DNA of 36,688 nucleotides from JBCCFX01 sp039029515 (GTDB taxonomy: Bacteria > Planctomycetota > Phycisphaerae > Phycisphaerales > SM1A02), in the NCBI GenBank assembly GCA_039029515.1, contig JBCCFX010000007.1, positions 1-36,688 on the forward strand. The letters are read 5' to 3'. The notes beneath the pieces are model-generated. The model searched no databases and had not been told where the DNA came from. It saw only the letters and a program-made list of their open reading frames with translations. Positions 1 to 6,948 of this stretch are shown one piece after another (the first letter of the stretch is position 1; every line of letters begins with the position of its first letter). A program made the translations under genes and the position numbers.

Positions 1-275
1 ACATCAGTAGACCATACCTTTCCATCTCTGCTACACTCACAGTTTGATAGTTACGAAGACCAAGTGTCTGCTCACTATCAGCCACACTGCACTCCAATAT
101 CAGAAAGATCAGAGCTGCAACAGCTTTCAAGCTGCCTTCTTGCTTGGCCATCATCACTGTCAGCTAGACTTGACTTCAAAGCTACTCAGCTCCTCAATAC
201 TACTCTACTACTTCGAAATACAATGTTGTTCTCTGATACTCTTCGATACTGCTTTCTCTGTTTCAGCCCGTCATG

Positions 276-512
276 TCAGGGTCGTCCACAGGCATTGAAG
301 TCTTCACGCCGAATGGGCACATGCAGTTTGAGAGGCAAGCTTTTATTCAGACGCTTGCATGCACGGATGGCTGGCTGAGCATGTCTGCTTATCAGCAGTG
401 CAGACTTCCTGATAGTCTTCTGCGTTGTTCAGTGCTACTTCCTCTGGTGCATACCTTTTTCCCTGTATTGTCAGGGACATCCACAGACATTGAAGTCCTC
501 ACACCGCATGGG
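276..512. repeat. Pair of diverged direct repeats, spacing 195 bp
   Basis: A 42-bp block at 276-317 recurs at 471-512 with 36 of 42 bases identical; both begin TCAGGG and end ATGGG. Weaker similarity continues past the block (GTTTGAGAG near 327 and ATTTGAGAG near 529), so the repeat unit is probably about 195-200 bp and old. It encodes nothing recognisable and supports the reading of this end as non-coding eukaryotic DNA. Confidence 0.6.
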
Positions 513-1250
513 AGAGAGCAGATTTAAATTTGAGAGTGAAGTGAAGCTTGCTCACGTCATAGTGAAGAGCTTTCTGAGCACCGTCTGGATACCACATGGA
601 CACTTTCTTTCCTGATGTTATGCGTCATTGACTGACACGTGCGTTCTGCAGTTGTATCTCGCCTACATCTACACGTGTGTGCTGGGACGCACTTTATGTA
701 CTGGAAAGTGACTCAGAATGAAAAGCAAGCGAGCGGTGATTTTCTAATCACAGCCTAGCTAGGAGAGTTGTGATCGGTACAGTGTGAAACTGGCTAACAA
801 TGAGTTGAGGAGAAATAAATCAAAATTCAAATTCAAAGTCTGATTTGAAAACTGGTGTCTCTCAATCCGAGAAACCCGACACCACGACGCGTCAACTGAT
901 TCCAGAACAGAATCTGATACAGACAAGGGGAAATACAGGTCCCCGCGGACAATAACCAGAAAATCAAACGGTCGCATAGAATGGGGGTGTCCCCAGAGAA
1001 GCAGGCTGAAAATTTATAAGCGCACAATGACATGACCTGATTTTACTCACAGTTCGGAGGGGGACAGACAGCATGATCGACTGCACTGGCAAGCGACAGG
1101 CGCAGAAAACAGCTGAGAAATGTCACGACGGCCAGCAGGGACATCTTGGAGTGCGTCAACGACTCTTTATCGTCCTCAGAAAAGCGGCCATGAGCTGGTA
1201 GCCCTTTCAAAACAAAACAAATCTAAGAAAAAGCTTCAACTGGAAATGAC

Positions 1251-1272
1251 TGAGATGAGATGAGATGAGATG
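1251..1272. repeat. Pentanucleotide microsatellite (TGAGA)n
   Basis: Four perfect copies of TGAGA are followed by TG. Simple pentanucleotide tracts are common in animal and plant genomes and rare in compact bacterial DNA. Confidence 0.85.
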
Positions 1273-1350
1273 GACCTGCAAAGTAAAAAAAATTAGAAAA
1301 TCAAAATCTCTGTCGTTCGAATGAACCGCGCTTGCAGCTTGGCCGGCTGG

Positions 1351-1391
1351 GGAGTCAAAAATGTTTGCAATCCGGGGTATTTTTCGACTCC
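1351..1391. repeat. Inverted repeat with A/T arms
   Basis: GGAGTCAAAAAT at 1351-1362 faces ATTTTTCGACTCC at 1379-1391, giving a 12-base arm with a single unpaired base and a 16-nt loop. A 10-bp direct repeat (GCTTGCAGCT, 1330-1339 and 1425-1434) flanks it. It could be a small non-autonomous element, but the repeats are too short to be sure. Confidence 0.35.
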
Positions 1392-1921
1392 TTGCTTGCC
1401 CTCCCAGCTTCCTTGAACCACCAGGCTTGCAGCTACAATAGGGTGGAGGGGCCTAAAACTAAACCGGTTTCGTGCTCAAAACGGTACATTTTAAGTTTTG
1501 AAATCCATGGCACGAGATCAAGCCTCCGCTGAGGGCACGTGAGTTCAAGAAGACAAACCCTGTTTTGTAAATTTGCTGCCAGGATCTGAGCAAAACTGCC
1601 AAGATAATGATCATTCCTCGGATTAGGGAATGACCTCATAATGACATGAGTATCACTCAACATACTCTGAGGCAATTCATTAGTTTTATTTTCAAGCCAG
1701 CCAGGGCTGCTCATCATAGTATAAAATTGCGCGTTCAGATACTGATGATGGACGGCTGCTAACTTTTCGTATCTCGGACAACAAATGACTCACTTTACGA
1801 GGTTTCAAGTGGTAGAAACAATATAAACAGAACCATTCTTCTCGAATCGTCACGCGCAGCTAGCCAACAAGTACCAGAAAAGCATCTGTCCAGTGCATCA
1901 GTCTCATGATTACTATCTACA

Positions 1922-2451
1922 GTTTTGCAATAAGAAGTGTGCGGTGAGATTGAATGCACTGTCTACGATAGCAACAGCGGCAGCACACTTGTGGTGCTAA
2001 TAGCAGAGACATAAGCTAGAATGAGCAGCCGGAAAAGCTGCAGCCGAGCGGTGGCAACAGCCAAAACCAGAAATCACAGAGAAGCCAAAGCAGCAGAAGC
2101 AATCCTGAACTACAAGATTCCACGAAACAGAAATATGCTCAAATACAGTGTTGCCAAATTTGGGGGGGGGGGGGTTGGACAGCGACAATCAAAATCAAAT
2201 TTCAAGTTGCTCTTCCGAAAGCAGTAAGCCATCATCAAGCGAAGATGTCCAGTTCAGCAAATACAATTTTAAGTTACAGATTTGCAAAATGAAGTGGACA
2301 ATGAAATTGAGTGCACTGTCTACAGTGGCAACGGCAGAGCCGGCGTCGTCAGAAGATGCATAAACTGCATGGAGTAAATGGGGAAGCATTTAATGAGCAA
2401 AAAACCAGCCGGTAATGCTGAGGGAGCAGCCAAAGCAGCAGTAGCAGTCCT
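1922..2451. repeat. Two diverged copies of a ~350-bp repeat
   Basis: The segment starting TTTTGCAATAAGAAG near 1923 and running through TGAATGCACTGTCTAC (1951-1966) recurs near 2280 as TTTGCAAAATGAAG and TGAGTGCACTGTCTAC (2308-2323). Further on, GCCAAAGCAGCAG occurs at 2084-2096 and again at 2429-2441. Offsets are 357 and 345 bp, so the copies carry indels. Similarity of the second copy fades right after TCCTG near 2451, which is where bacterial coding sequence begins. The repeat therefore brackets the chimeric join. Confidence 0.55.
2162..2174. repeat. 13-base G homopolymer
   Basis: An uninterrupted run of 13 G, unusual in this window and a known source of sequencing and assembly error. It lies between the two repeat copies of the eukaryote-like segment. 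Confidence 0.9.
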
Positions 2452-2456
2452 GTAGC

Positions 2457-2582
2457 TCCGCAAAAGTGTTCCTTCCATTCGAGGGTGATCGCACGCTTTC
2501 CATCATCCTTAGTAAGGCGTTTTTGCTGGCAGAGGACTCCAAAATTACCGACACCACGATCCTGTCACAGATTGACCGATGA
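2457..2582 (+). CDS. C-terminal fragment of a bacterial gene cut at the join
   Basis: Reading + strand in frame to the TGA at 2580-2582 gives a clean bacterial-looking C-terminus of about 40 residues (KVFLPFEGDRTLSIILSKAF... then ...ITDTTILSQIDR). The frame has no start codon in a sensible position and meets a TAG at 2442-2444 inside the eukaryote-like repeat. The protein therefore begins abruptly where the foreign DNA ends. Its alternating hydrophobic, helical pattern looks like a genuine protein end, but I do not recognise the family. It supports a chimeric join at about 2452-2466 rather than natural gene decay. Confidence 0.6.
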   Translation, partial: SAKVFLPFEGDRTLSIILSKAFLLAEDSKITDTTILSQIDR

Positions 2583-2622
2583 CGGCATGCTGGCGTTCAA
2601 TCGAAACGGATGTTGACTGAGC

Positions 2623-3273
2623 ATGGGTGAGGTGCGAGCGAAGCGTCGAGTCATCGCCTTGGTTCTCCTCTTTGCCGTTGTCTTGTCCGCCGGCATGACG
2701 GGCTTTGCGCTCAAGGCGGGTTCAACGTGGCGCGGTGGGATCGACATGTACGGGTTTGTGGATGGCTATCCGTGCATGATCTGGCGCGAGCAACGAAACA
2801 GCCGCGGTCTCTTTCTTCTTCCGTTCCCGCTTCGTGATCGCTATGAGTGGATCGTCGTGGATGAAGCGTGGGCGGATCATGATCCGCCTGAAGCCTTCCT
2901 GGCCGCTAAGAGAGAAGACTTCGACCGTCCGGACCGGATGGACGAAGCGCCTTGGCGCATTCATATCCATGAAGGATTCGAATCATGTACGCTTATTGAT
3001 CGCGCATCCGAAGATCCGCTCGGAACGTTCGAGCTTCGAATCGTTCGCACGACGAAGGACAAGACAGCGATCGAGACGTTTCCTGCCGAAACGTTGGAAG
3101 AACTCTACGACGATTTGCGTACAGTGTTCGAAGTACGCGTTCACGAGCCGATGGCGACAAAGGTGCACTGGCACTTCGTACTTCTGCTCGCAGCAATCTG
3201 GTTCGGCATCGGTCTCATCGCCGCGACTGCGCTGACGCTGTTCGTCTCGGTATTCCGGCGGTTTCTGCGCTGA
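2623..3273 (+). CDS. Two-helix membrane protein of unknown function
   Basis: 216 residues. There is an N-terminal hydrophobic helix (about residues 10-30), a ~145-residue polar middle part rich in D, E, R and aromatic residues, and a strong C-terminal helix (about 183-208) followed by a short basic tail. The shape is a protein anchored at both ends with its middle domain probably outside the cytoplasm. I recognise no family motif. The ATG at 2623 opens a basic start (MGEVRAKRR) before the first helix, which fits the positive-inside rule, although no Shine-Dalgarno is seen. It is the first complete gene after the join and is convergent with the next gene, 34 bp away. Confidence 0.65.
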   Translation: MGEVRAKRRVIALVLLFAVVLSAGMTGFALKAGSTWRGGIDMYGFVDGYPCMIWREQRNSRGLFLLPFPLRDRYEWIVVDEAWADHDPPEAFLAAKREDFDRPDRMDEAPWRIHIHEGFESCTLIDRASEDPLGTFELRIVRTTKDKTAIETFPAETLEELYDDLRTVFEVRVHEPMATKVHWHFVLLLAAIWFGIGLIAATALTLFVSVFRRFLR

Positions 3274-3307
3274 TGACTCCGTCGCCGGCGCAACACACCG
3301 CGTTACA

Positions 3308-4066
3308 TCACCGCTTGTGTTCAGGACTGTCGAAGTCGGTCTTGCAGCCCGCATCCCAGACGTCCGGCTGATTCCCGTGGGCCGGAATACCACCCTGATC
3401 CTTCAACATGCGCGCAAGGTGCATGCAGTTCCAGACGAGGAACGTCGTGTTGCGATTCGTGAAGTCGTTCTCCGGCCCGCCGGAACCCGGATCGCGGTAC
3501 GACGGTCCTGGCCCGGCTTCGCCCATCCAGCCGGCATCGGCCTGCGGTGGCACGGTGTAGCCGATGTGACTGAGCGAGAACAGGATGCTCATCGCGCAGT
3601 GTTTCACGCCGTCCTCGTTGCCGGTGATCAACGTCGCGCCGACTTTGCCGTAGTCGCGATACTGGCCCTTCTCATTGAAGTCGTGGGTGTAGCCGTACAT
3701 GCGTTCGAGCACGCGATTGCACACGCTTGATTTCTCGCCGAGCCAGACGGACGTGCAGACGATCAGAATGTCACACGCATCGACCTCGGCCTGCAGTTGC
3801 GGCCAGTCATCGCGTTCCCATTCATCCGTGTCGGCCATGTTCTTGCCGAGGCCGGCCGCAATTTCGTAGTCCACCGGTCGGATGACCTTGGTCGTCACGC
3901 CGTTGGCTTCGAACACGCGCTGCGCGACGCCGATCAGTCCTTCGGTGTGCGACAGCACCGGCGTGCGATTCAGGGTGCAATTGAGGAAGAGAACCTTGAG
4001 ATCGTCATACGCCGCGGGCGCTGAAGTGCACTGGGTCGACGTGATGGTGTTGAGTTGGTCGGTCAT
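3308..4066 (-). CDS. Flavodoxin-like NAD(P)H-dependent oxidoreductase
   Basis: 252 residues. The core (from about residue 18) has the flavodoxin/NADPH-dependent FMN reductase layout: a first beta strand and phosphate-binding loop (KVLFLNCTLNRTP), a central 'CDILIVCTSVWLGEKSS' strand-loop typical of FMN-binding quinone and FMN reductases, and a later 'GATLITGNEDGVKHCAMSI' stretch. The predicted role is FMN-dependent reduction of quinones or similar electrophiles at the expense of NAD(P)H in the cytoplasm. The start at 4066 is chosen because GGAAAGGA lies just upstream; a longer frame to 4183 adds unconserved sequence. It lies downstream of katG on the same strand, separated by a likely terminator, so it may share the oxidative-stress theme without strict co-transcription. 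The exact substrate is unknown. Confidence 0.75.
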   Translation of the reverse strand: MTDQLNTITSTQCTSAPAAYDDLKVLFLNCTLNRTPVLSHTEGLIGVAQRVFEANGVTTKVIRPVDYEIAAGLGKNMADTDEWERDDWPQLQAEVDACDILIVCTSVWLGEKSSVCNRVLERMYGYTHDFNEKGQYRDYGKVGATLITGNEDGVKHCAMSILFSLSHIGYTVPPQADAGWMGEAGPGPSYRDPGSGGPENDFTNRNTTFLVWNCMHLARMLKDQGGIPAHGNQPDVWDAGCKTDFDSPEHKR

Positions 4067-4201
4067 TGACGGTCCTTTCCGATCCGGTCGATCAGATTCA
4101 TTTGGAAGCATGCCGATGCCAGGTCCCGGATCGTACAGGATTCCGTGTGCGCGGCGAGGGATTTTGGCAGTGGGGAATCGCATGTCATCTGTGCCACGAA
4201 A

Positions 4202-4227
4202 CAGGCCGACCCAAACGGACCGGCCTG
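4202..4227 (-). terminator. Hairpin after katG
   Basis: A perfect 7-bp stem CAGGCCG/CGGCCTG with a 12-nt loop lies 30 bp past the katG stop. On the minus strand it is followed by TTTCGT, only a short T run. It is a likely intrinsic terminator or 3' end stabiliser of the fur-katG transcript. Confidence 0.5.
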
Positions 4228-4256
4228 CGTGAAGAAACCCAGATGTGCGAATGGAA

Positions 4257-6443
4257 TTACGCGAGTTCGAAACGATCGAGCATCATGACCTTGTTCCAGG
4301 CGGCGACGAAGTCATGGACGAACTTCTCCTTCGCATCATCGCACGCATAGACCTCGGCCAATGCGCGAAGCTGCGAGTTCGCGCCGAAGATCAGGTCGAC
4401 TCGGGTGCCAGTCCACTTGTGCTCGCCCGTTGAGCGATCACGACCGTCGAACACGGTTTCCGCATCATCAATCGCCGTCCACTCCGTGCCCATGTCGAGC
4501 AGGTTGACGAAGAAGTCGTTGGTCAGCGTTTCCGGGCGATCGGTCAACACGCCGTGGGCTGCGCCGTCGACGTTCGCATTCAACACACGCATGCCGCCAA
4601 CGAGCACGGTCATCTCCGGGGCGGTCAGCGTCAGGAGCTGGGCGCGATCGATAAGCAGGTGCTCAGCCGGTCGCGAAAAGCCGTCGGTGATGAAGTTGCG
4701 GAAGCCGTCGGCTTTGAGTTCCAGGGCATCGAACGAATGCGCATCGGTCTGCTCTTGTGTCGCATCGGTCCGGCCTGGCGTGAAGGGTACGCTGATCTCG
4801 ACGCCGGCGTCCTTCGCGGCCTGCTCGATTGCGGCACATCCGCCGAGCACGATGATGTCCGCCAGTGAGACCGTTTTCGAACCGCTTGCGGCGTTGAAGT
4901 CCTGCTGGATCTTCTCAAGCACCGGCAGCACCTGTGCGAGTTGCTTCGGTTCGTTGGCATCCCAGTCACGCTGCGGCGTCAGGCGAAGTCGTGCACCGTT
5001 TGCTCCGCCGCGCTTGTCGCTGTTGCGGAAGGATGCAGCGGCTGACCATGCCGTCGACACGAGTTGTCGGATCGACAGGCCGGAATTGAGCAGCGTTGAC
5101 TTCAGTGATGCAATGTCGGCAGCGTCGATACCGTTGCCATTGACCGCCGGAACCGGATCCTGCCAGATCAGTTCTTCGCTCGGCACTTCGGGACCAAGAT
5201 ACCGCGCGATCGGACCCATATCGCGATGTGTGAGCTTGAACCATGCTCGCGCGAACGCATCAGCGAACTGATCCGGGTTCTCGTGGAAGCGGCGCGAGAT
5301 CGGCTCATAGATCGGGTCCATGCGCATCGCCATGTCGGCGGTGGTCATCATCGGACGGTGCTTCTTGGAAGCATCGTGCGCGCCGGGCACCATGTGCTCA
5401 TCGGCAACGTCCTGCGCGTGCCACTGCCATGCGCCGCCGGGGCCTTTCTCGAGTTCCCACTCGTAGCCGAACAGCATGTCGAAGTAACCGTTGTCCCATT
5501 TCGTCGGGTTTGGCGTCCAGGCACCTTCAATGCCGCTGGTGATGGAGTCATCGCCCTTACCGGTGCCGAAGTTGTTCTTCCAGCCGAGCCCTTGCTGCGC
5601 GATCGGCGCGCCTTCGGGTTCGCGTTCGAGGTATTCCGCATCAGATGCCGCGCCGTGACATTTGCCGAAGGTGTGACCGCCTGCCGTGAGCGCGACGGTT
5701 TCTTCATCGTTCATGGCCATGCGGGCAAACGTTTCGCGAATGTCGCGGCCGGCGGCGACGGGATCAGGCTGCGCGTTCGGGCCTTCCGGGTTCACGTAGA
5801 TCAGACCCATCTGTACCGCACCGTATGGATTCTCAAGCACGCGATCGCCGTGGTACCGACGGTCGCCAAGCCATTCGGTTTCGGTGCCCCAGTCGATGTC
5901 CTGTTCCGGCTCGAAGATGTCTTCGCGCCCGCCGCCGAAGCCGAACGTCTTGAAGCCCATGGACTCCATCGCGCAGTTGCCCGCGAGCACCATGAGATCA
6001 GCCCACGAAAGATTACGCCCGTACTTCTGCTTCACCGGCCAGAGCAGGCGGCGCGCTTTGTCGAGGTTGCCGTTGTCAGGCCAACTGTTCAACGGTGCAA
6101 AGCGCAGCGTGCCCGACGATGCACCGCCGCGACCGTCAAAGATGCGGTACGTGCCGGCACTGTGCCAGGCCATGCGGATGAACAAGCCGCCGTAGTGACC
6201 GTAGTCGGCCGGCCACCAGTCCTGCGAGTCGGTCATGACCTTGTACAGATCCTGTTTGACCGCCTTGAGGTCGAGAGACTGGAACGCTTTGGCGTAGTCG
6301 AAAGATTCGCCCATCGGATCGCCGGCGGGTGGATTCTGATGCAGCACCTGCAGGTTCAATTGCTCCGGCCACCAGTCACGGTTGGTCATCACCTGGGTGT
6401 GGTGTCCACCTGAGAACGGGCACTTACTTTCGGCAACGGTCAT
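4257..6443 (-). CDS. katG: Catalase-peroxidase KatG
   Basis: 728 residues, normal for the family. It is a bifunctional heme b enzyme that removes hydrogen peroxide by catalase and peroxidase reactions. The N-terminal active domain shows the distal triad Arg90, Trp93, His94 in 'RMAWHSAGTYR' and the proximal heme ligand His257 in 'TAGGHTFGKCHG'. The Met-Tyr-Trp crosslink residues needed for catalase activity are all present (Trp93, Tyr216 in 'GLIYVNPEGP', Met242). The second, heme-less domain follows from about residue 420 to the end. The start at 6443 (MTVAESKCPF) matches other KatG proteins and has AAGGAA upstream; the longer frame to 6530 would overlap fur. It lies 4 bp after the fur stop, so the two genes form one operon and KatG is probably peroxide-inducible through that regulator. 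Confidence 0.97.
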   Translation of the reverse strand: MTVAESKCPFSGGHHTQVMTNRDWWPEQLNLQVLHQNPPAGDPMGESFDYAKAFQSLDLKAVKQDLYKVMTDSQDWWPADYGHYGGLFIRMAWHSAGTYRIFDGRGGASSGTLRFAPLNSWPDNGNLDKARRLLWPVKQKYGRNLSWADLMVLAGNCAMESMGFKTFGFGGGREDIFEPEQDIDWGTETEWLGDRRYHGDRVLENPYGAVQMGLIYVNPEGPNAQPDPVAAGRDIRETFARMAMNDEETVALTAGGHTFGKCHGAASDAEYLEREPEGAPIAQQGLGWKNNFGTGKGDDSITSGIEGAWTPNPTKWDNGYFDMLFGYEWELEKGPGGAWQWHAQDVADEHMVPGAHDASKKHRPMMTTADMAMRMDPIYEPISRRFHENPDQFADAFARAWFKLTHRDMGPIARYLGPEVPSEELIWQDPVPAVNGNGIDAADIASLKSTLLNSGLSIRQLVSTAWSAAASFRNSDKRGGANGARLRLTPQRDWDANEPKQLAQVLPVLEKIQQDFNAASGSKTVSLADIIVLGGCAAIEQAAKDAGVEISVPFTPGRTDATQEQTDAHSFDALELKADGFRNFITDGFSRPAEHLLIDRAQLLTLTAPEMTVLVGGMRVLNANVDGAAHGVLTDRPETLTNDFFVNLLDMGTEWTAIDDAETVFDGRDRSTGEHKWTGTRVDLIFGANSQLRALAEVYACDDAKEKFVHDFVAAWNKVMMLDRFELA

Positions 6444-6447
6444 CGGT

Positions 6448-6876
6448 TTACGTTCCTTGTGGTTTGCGTTGGCATGCGGGACAACGGCCCCAGTAGACAA
6501 CTTCAGCTTCATCAATCTCGTACCCTGCATCGTCGCAGGGCGTCAAGCACGGCGCGCTGCCGACAGCGCAATCAACATCCGTCACGGTGCCGCACTCACG
6601 GCAGATCAGGTGGTGGTGATTGTCCTTCACGCGATCTTCATACCGCGCGGGCGAGTGCGCAGGCGCAATGCGCCGAAGCAGCCCATGTTCGACCAGCACA
6701 TCGAGTGCGTTGTACACGGTCTGACGTGAAACGGATCCAATCGCATTGCGCACGACGTCCGTAATGTCATCCGCAGTGCTATGCGGTTGGTCGGATACCG
6801 CTCGCATGACGGCGAGACGTTGGGCGGTGACCTGCAGGCCATGCGCCTGAATCGTGTTGCGAGGATCGAGATCCAT
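6448..6876 (-). CDS. Fur/PerR-family regulator of katG (FurA-like)
   Basis: 142 residues with the standard Fur layout: an N-terminal winged helix (about 10-82, recognition helix in 'SVSRQTVYNALDVLVEHGLL') and a C-terminal metal-binding dimerisation domain. 'NHHHLICREC' at 86-95 carries the His cluster. Cys92-x-x-Cys95 and Cys132-x-x-Cys135 form a complete structural zinc site as in PerR and FurA. The position directly before katG argues for a peroxide-sensing repressor of the PerR/FurA type rather than a global iron regulator. ATG at 6876 has no Shine-Dalgarno; instead a good promoter ends 8 nt upstream, so the mRNA should be almost leaderless. An inverted repeat at 6900-6931 suggests autoregulation. 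Confidence 0.9.
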   Translation of the reverse strand: MDLDPRNTIQAHGLQVTAQRLAVMRAVSDQPHSTADDITDVVRNAIGSVSRQTVYNALDVLVEHGLLRRIAPAHSPARYEDRVKDNHHHLICRECGTVTDVDCAVGSAPCLTPCDDAGYEIDEAEVVYWGRCPACQRKPQGT

Positions 6877-6884
6877 AAGCGGGT

Positions 6885-6913
6885 GTTGTAGGCCCGATTC
6901 TGGACTCTGTCAA
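6885..6913 (-). promoter_or_regulatory. Sigma-70-type promoter of the fur-katG operon
   Basis: On the minus strand TTGACA (6913-6908) is followed by a 17-nt spacer and TACAAC (6890-6885). The -10 box ends 8 nt before the fur ATG, so transcription should start about 2 nt upstream of the start codon. This is the best consensus promoter match near this operon. Confidence 0.65.
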
Positions 6914-6931
6914 GATGTGGACAAGTTCCAG
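6900..6931. promoter_or_regulatory. Imperfect palindrome, candidate Fur operator
   Basis: CTGGACTCTGTC (6900-6911) and GACAAGTTCCAG (6920-6931) form an inverted repeat with 9 of 12 matching positions and an 8-nt centre. It overlaps the -35 box of the fur-katG promoter, where a repressor would act. It does not match the AT-rich classical Fur or Per box, so the assignment to this regulator rests on position alone. Confidence 0.45.
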
Positions 6932-6948
6932 ATTGGCGCAAGGTCTCG

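Larger units (their letters stand above)
1..2452. other. Eukaryote-like non-coding DNA, probable chimeric end
   Basis: No convincing protein-coding frame is present on either strand. The longest open frames are under 105 codons and have no ribosome binding site or recognisable domain. Base composition is clearly more AT-rich than the rest of the window, with runs of A and T, a TGAGA microsatellite, a 13-base G tract and two families of diverged local repeats. The bacterial part has almost no gap above 330 bp, so a 2.4 kb gene desert is out of character. I infer that this is DNA of a eukaryote (for example a host or co-sampled animal) joined to the bacterial contig. A degraded mobile or island region of the bacterium is the less likely alternative. 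The species cannot be named from what is visible. Confidence 0.7.

Noticed and set aside
1251..1272. CRISPR-like or functional tandem array
   Set aside because: It is a simple pentanucleotide repeat without spacers. No CRISPR array occurs anywhere in the window.
2457..2582. Assigning the truncated gene end to an acyltransferase
   Set aside because: The residue pattern is vaguely similar to some acyltransferase C-termini, but I cannot support it from 40 residues.
5226..6413. 395-codon open frame opposite katG
   Set aside because: Long antisense frames are expected in GC-rich coding DNA. The strand opposite holds an unmistakable KatG, and the antisense peptide has no domain pattern.
6444..6530. 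Longer katG reading frame starting at 6530
   Set aside because: It would overlap the end of fur and adds 29 residues not seen in KatG proteins. The start at 6443 has a Shine-Dalgarno sequence and the family-typical N-terminus.
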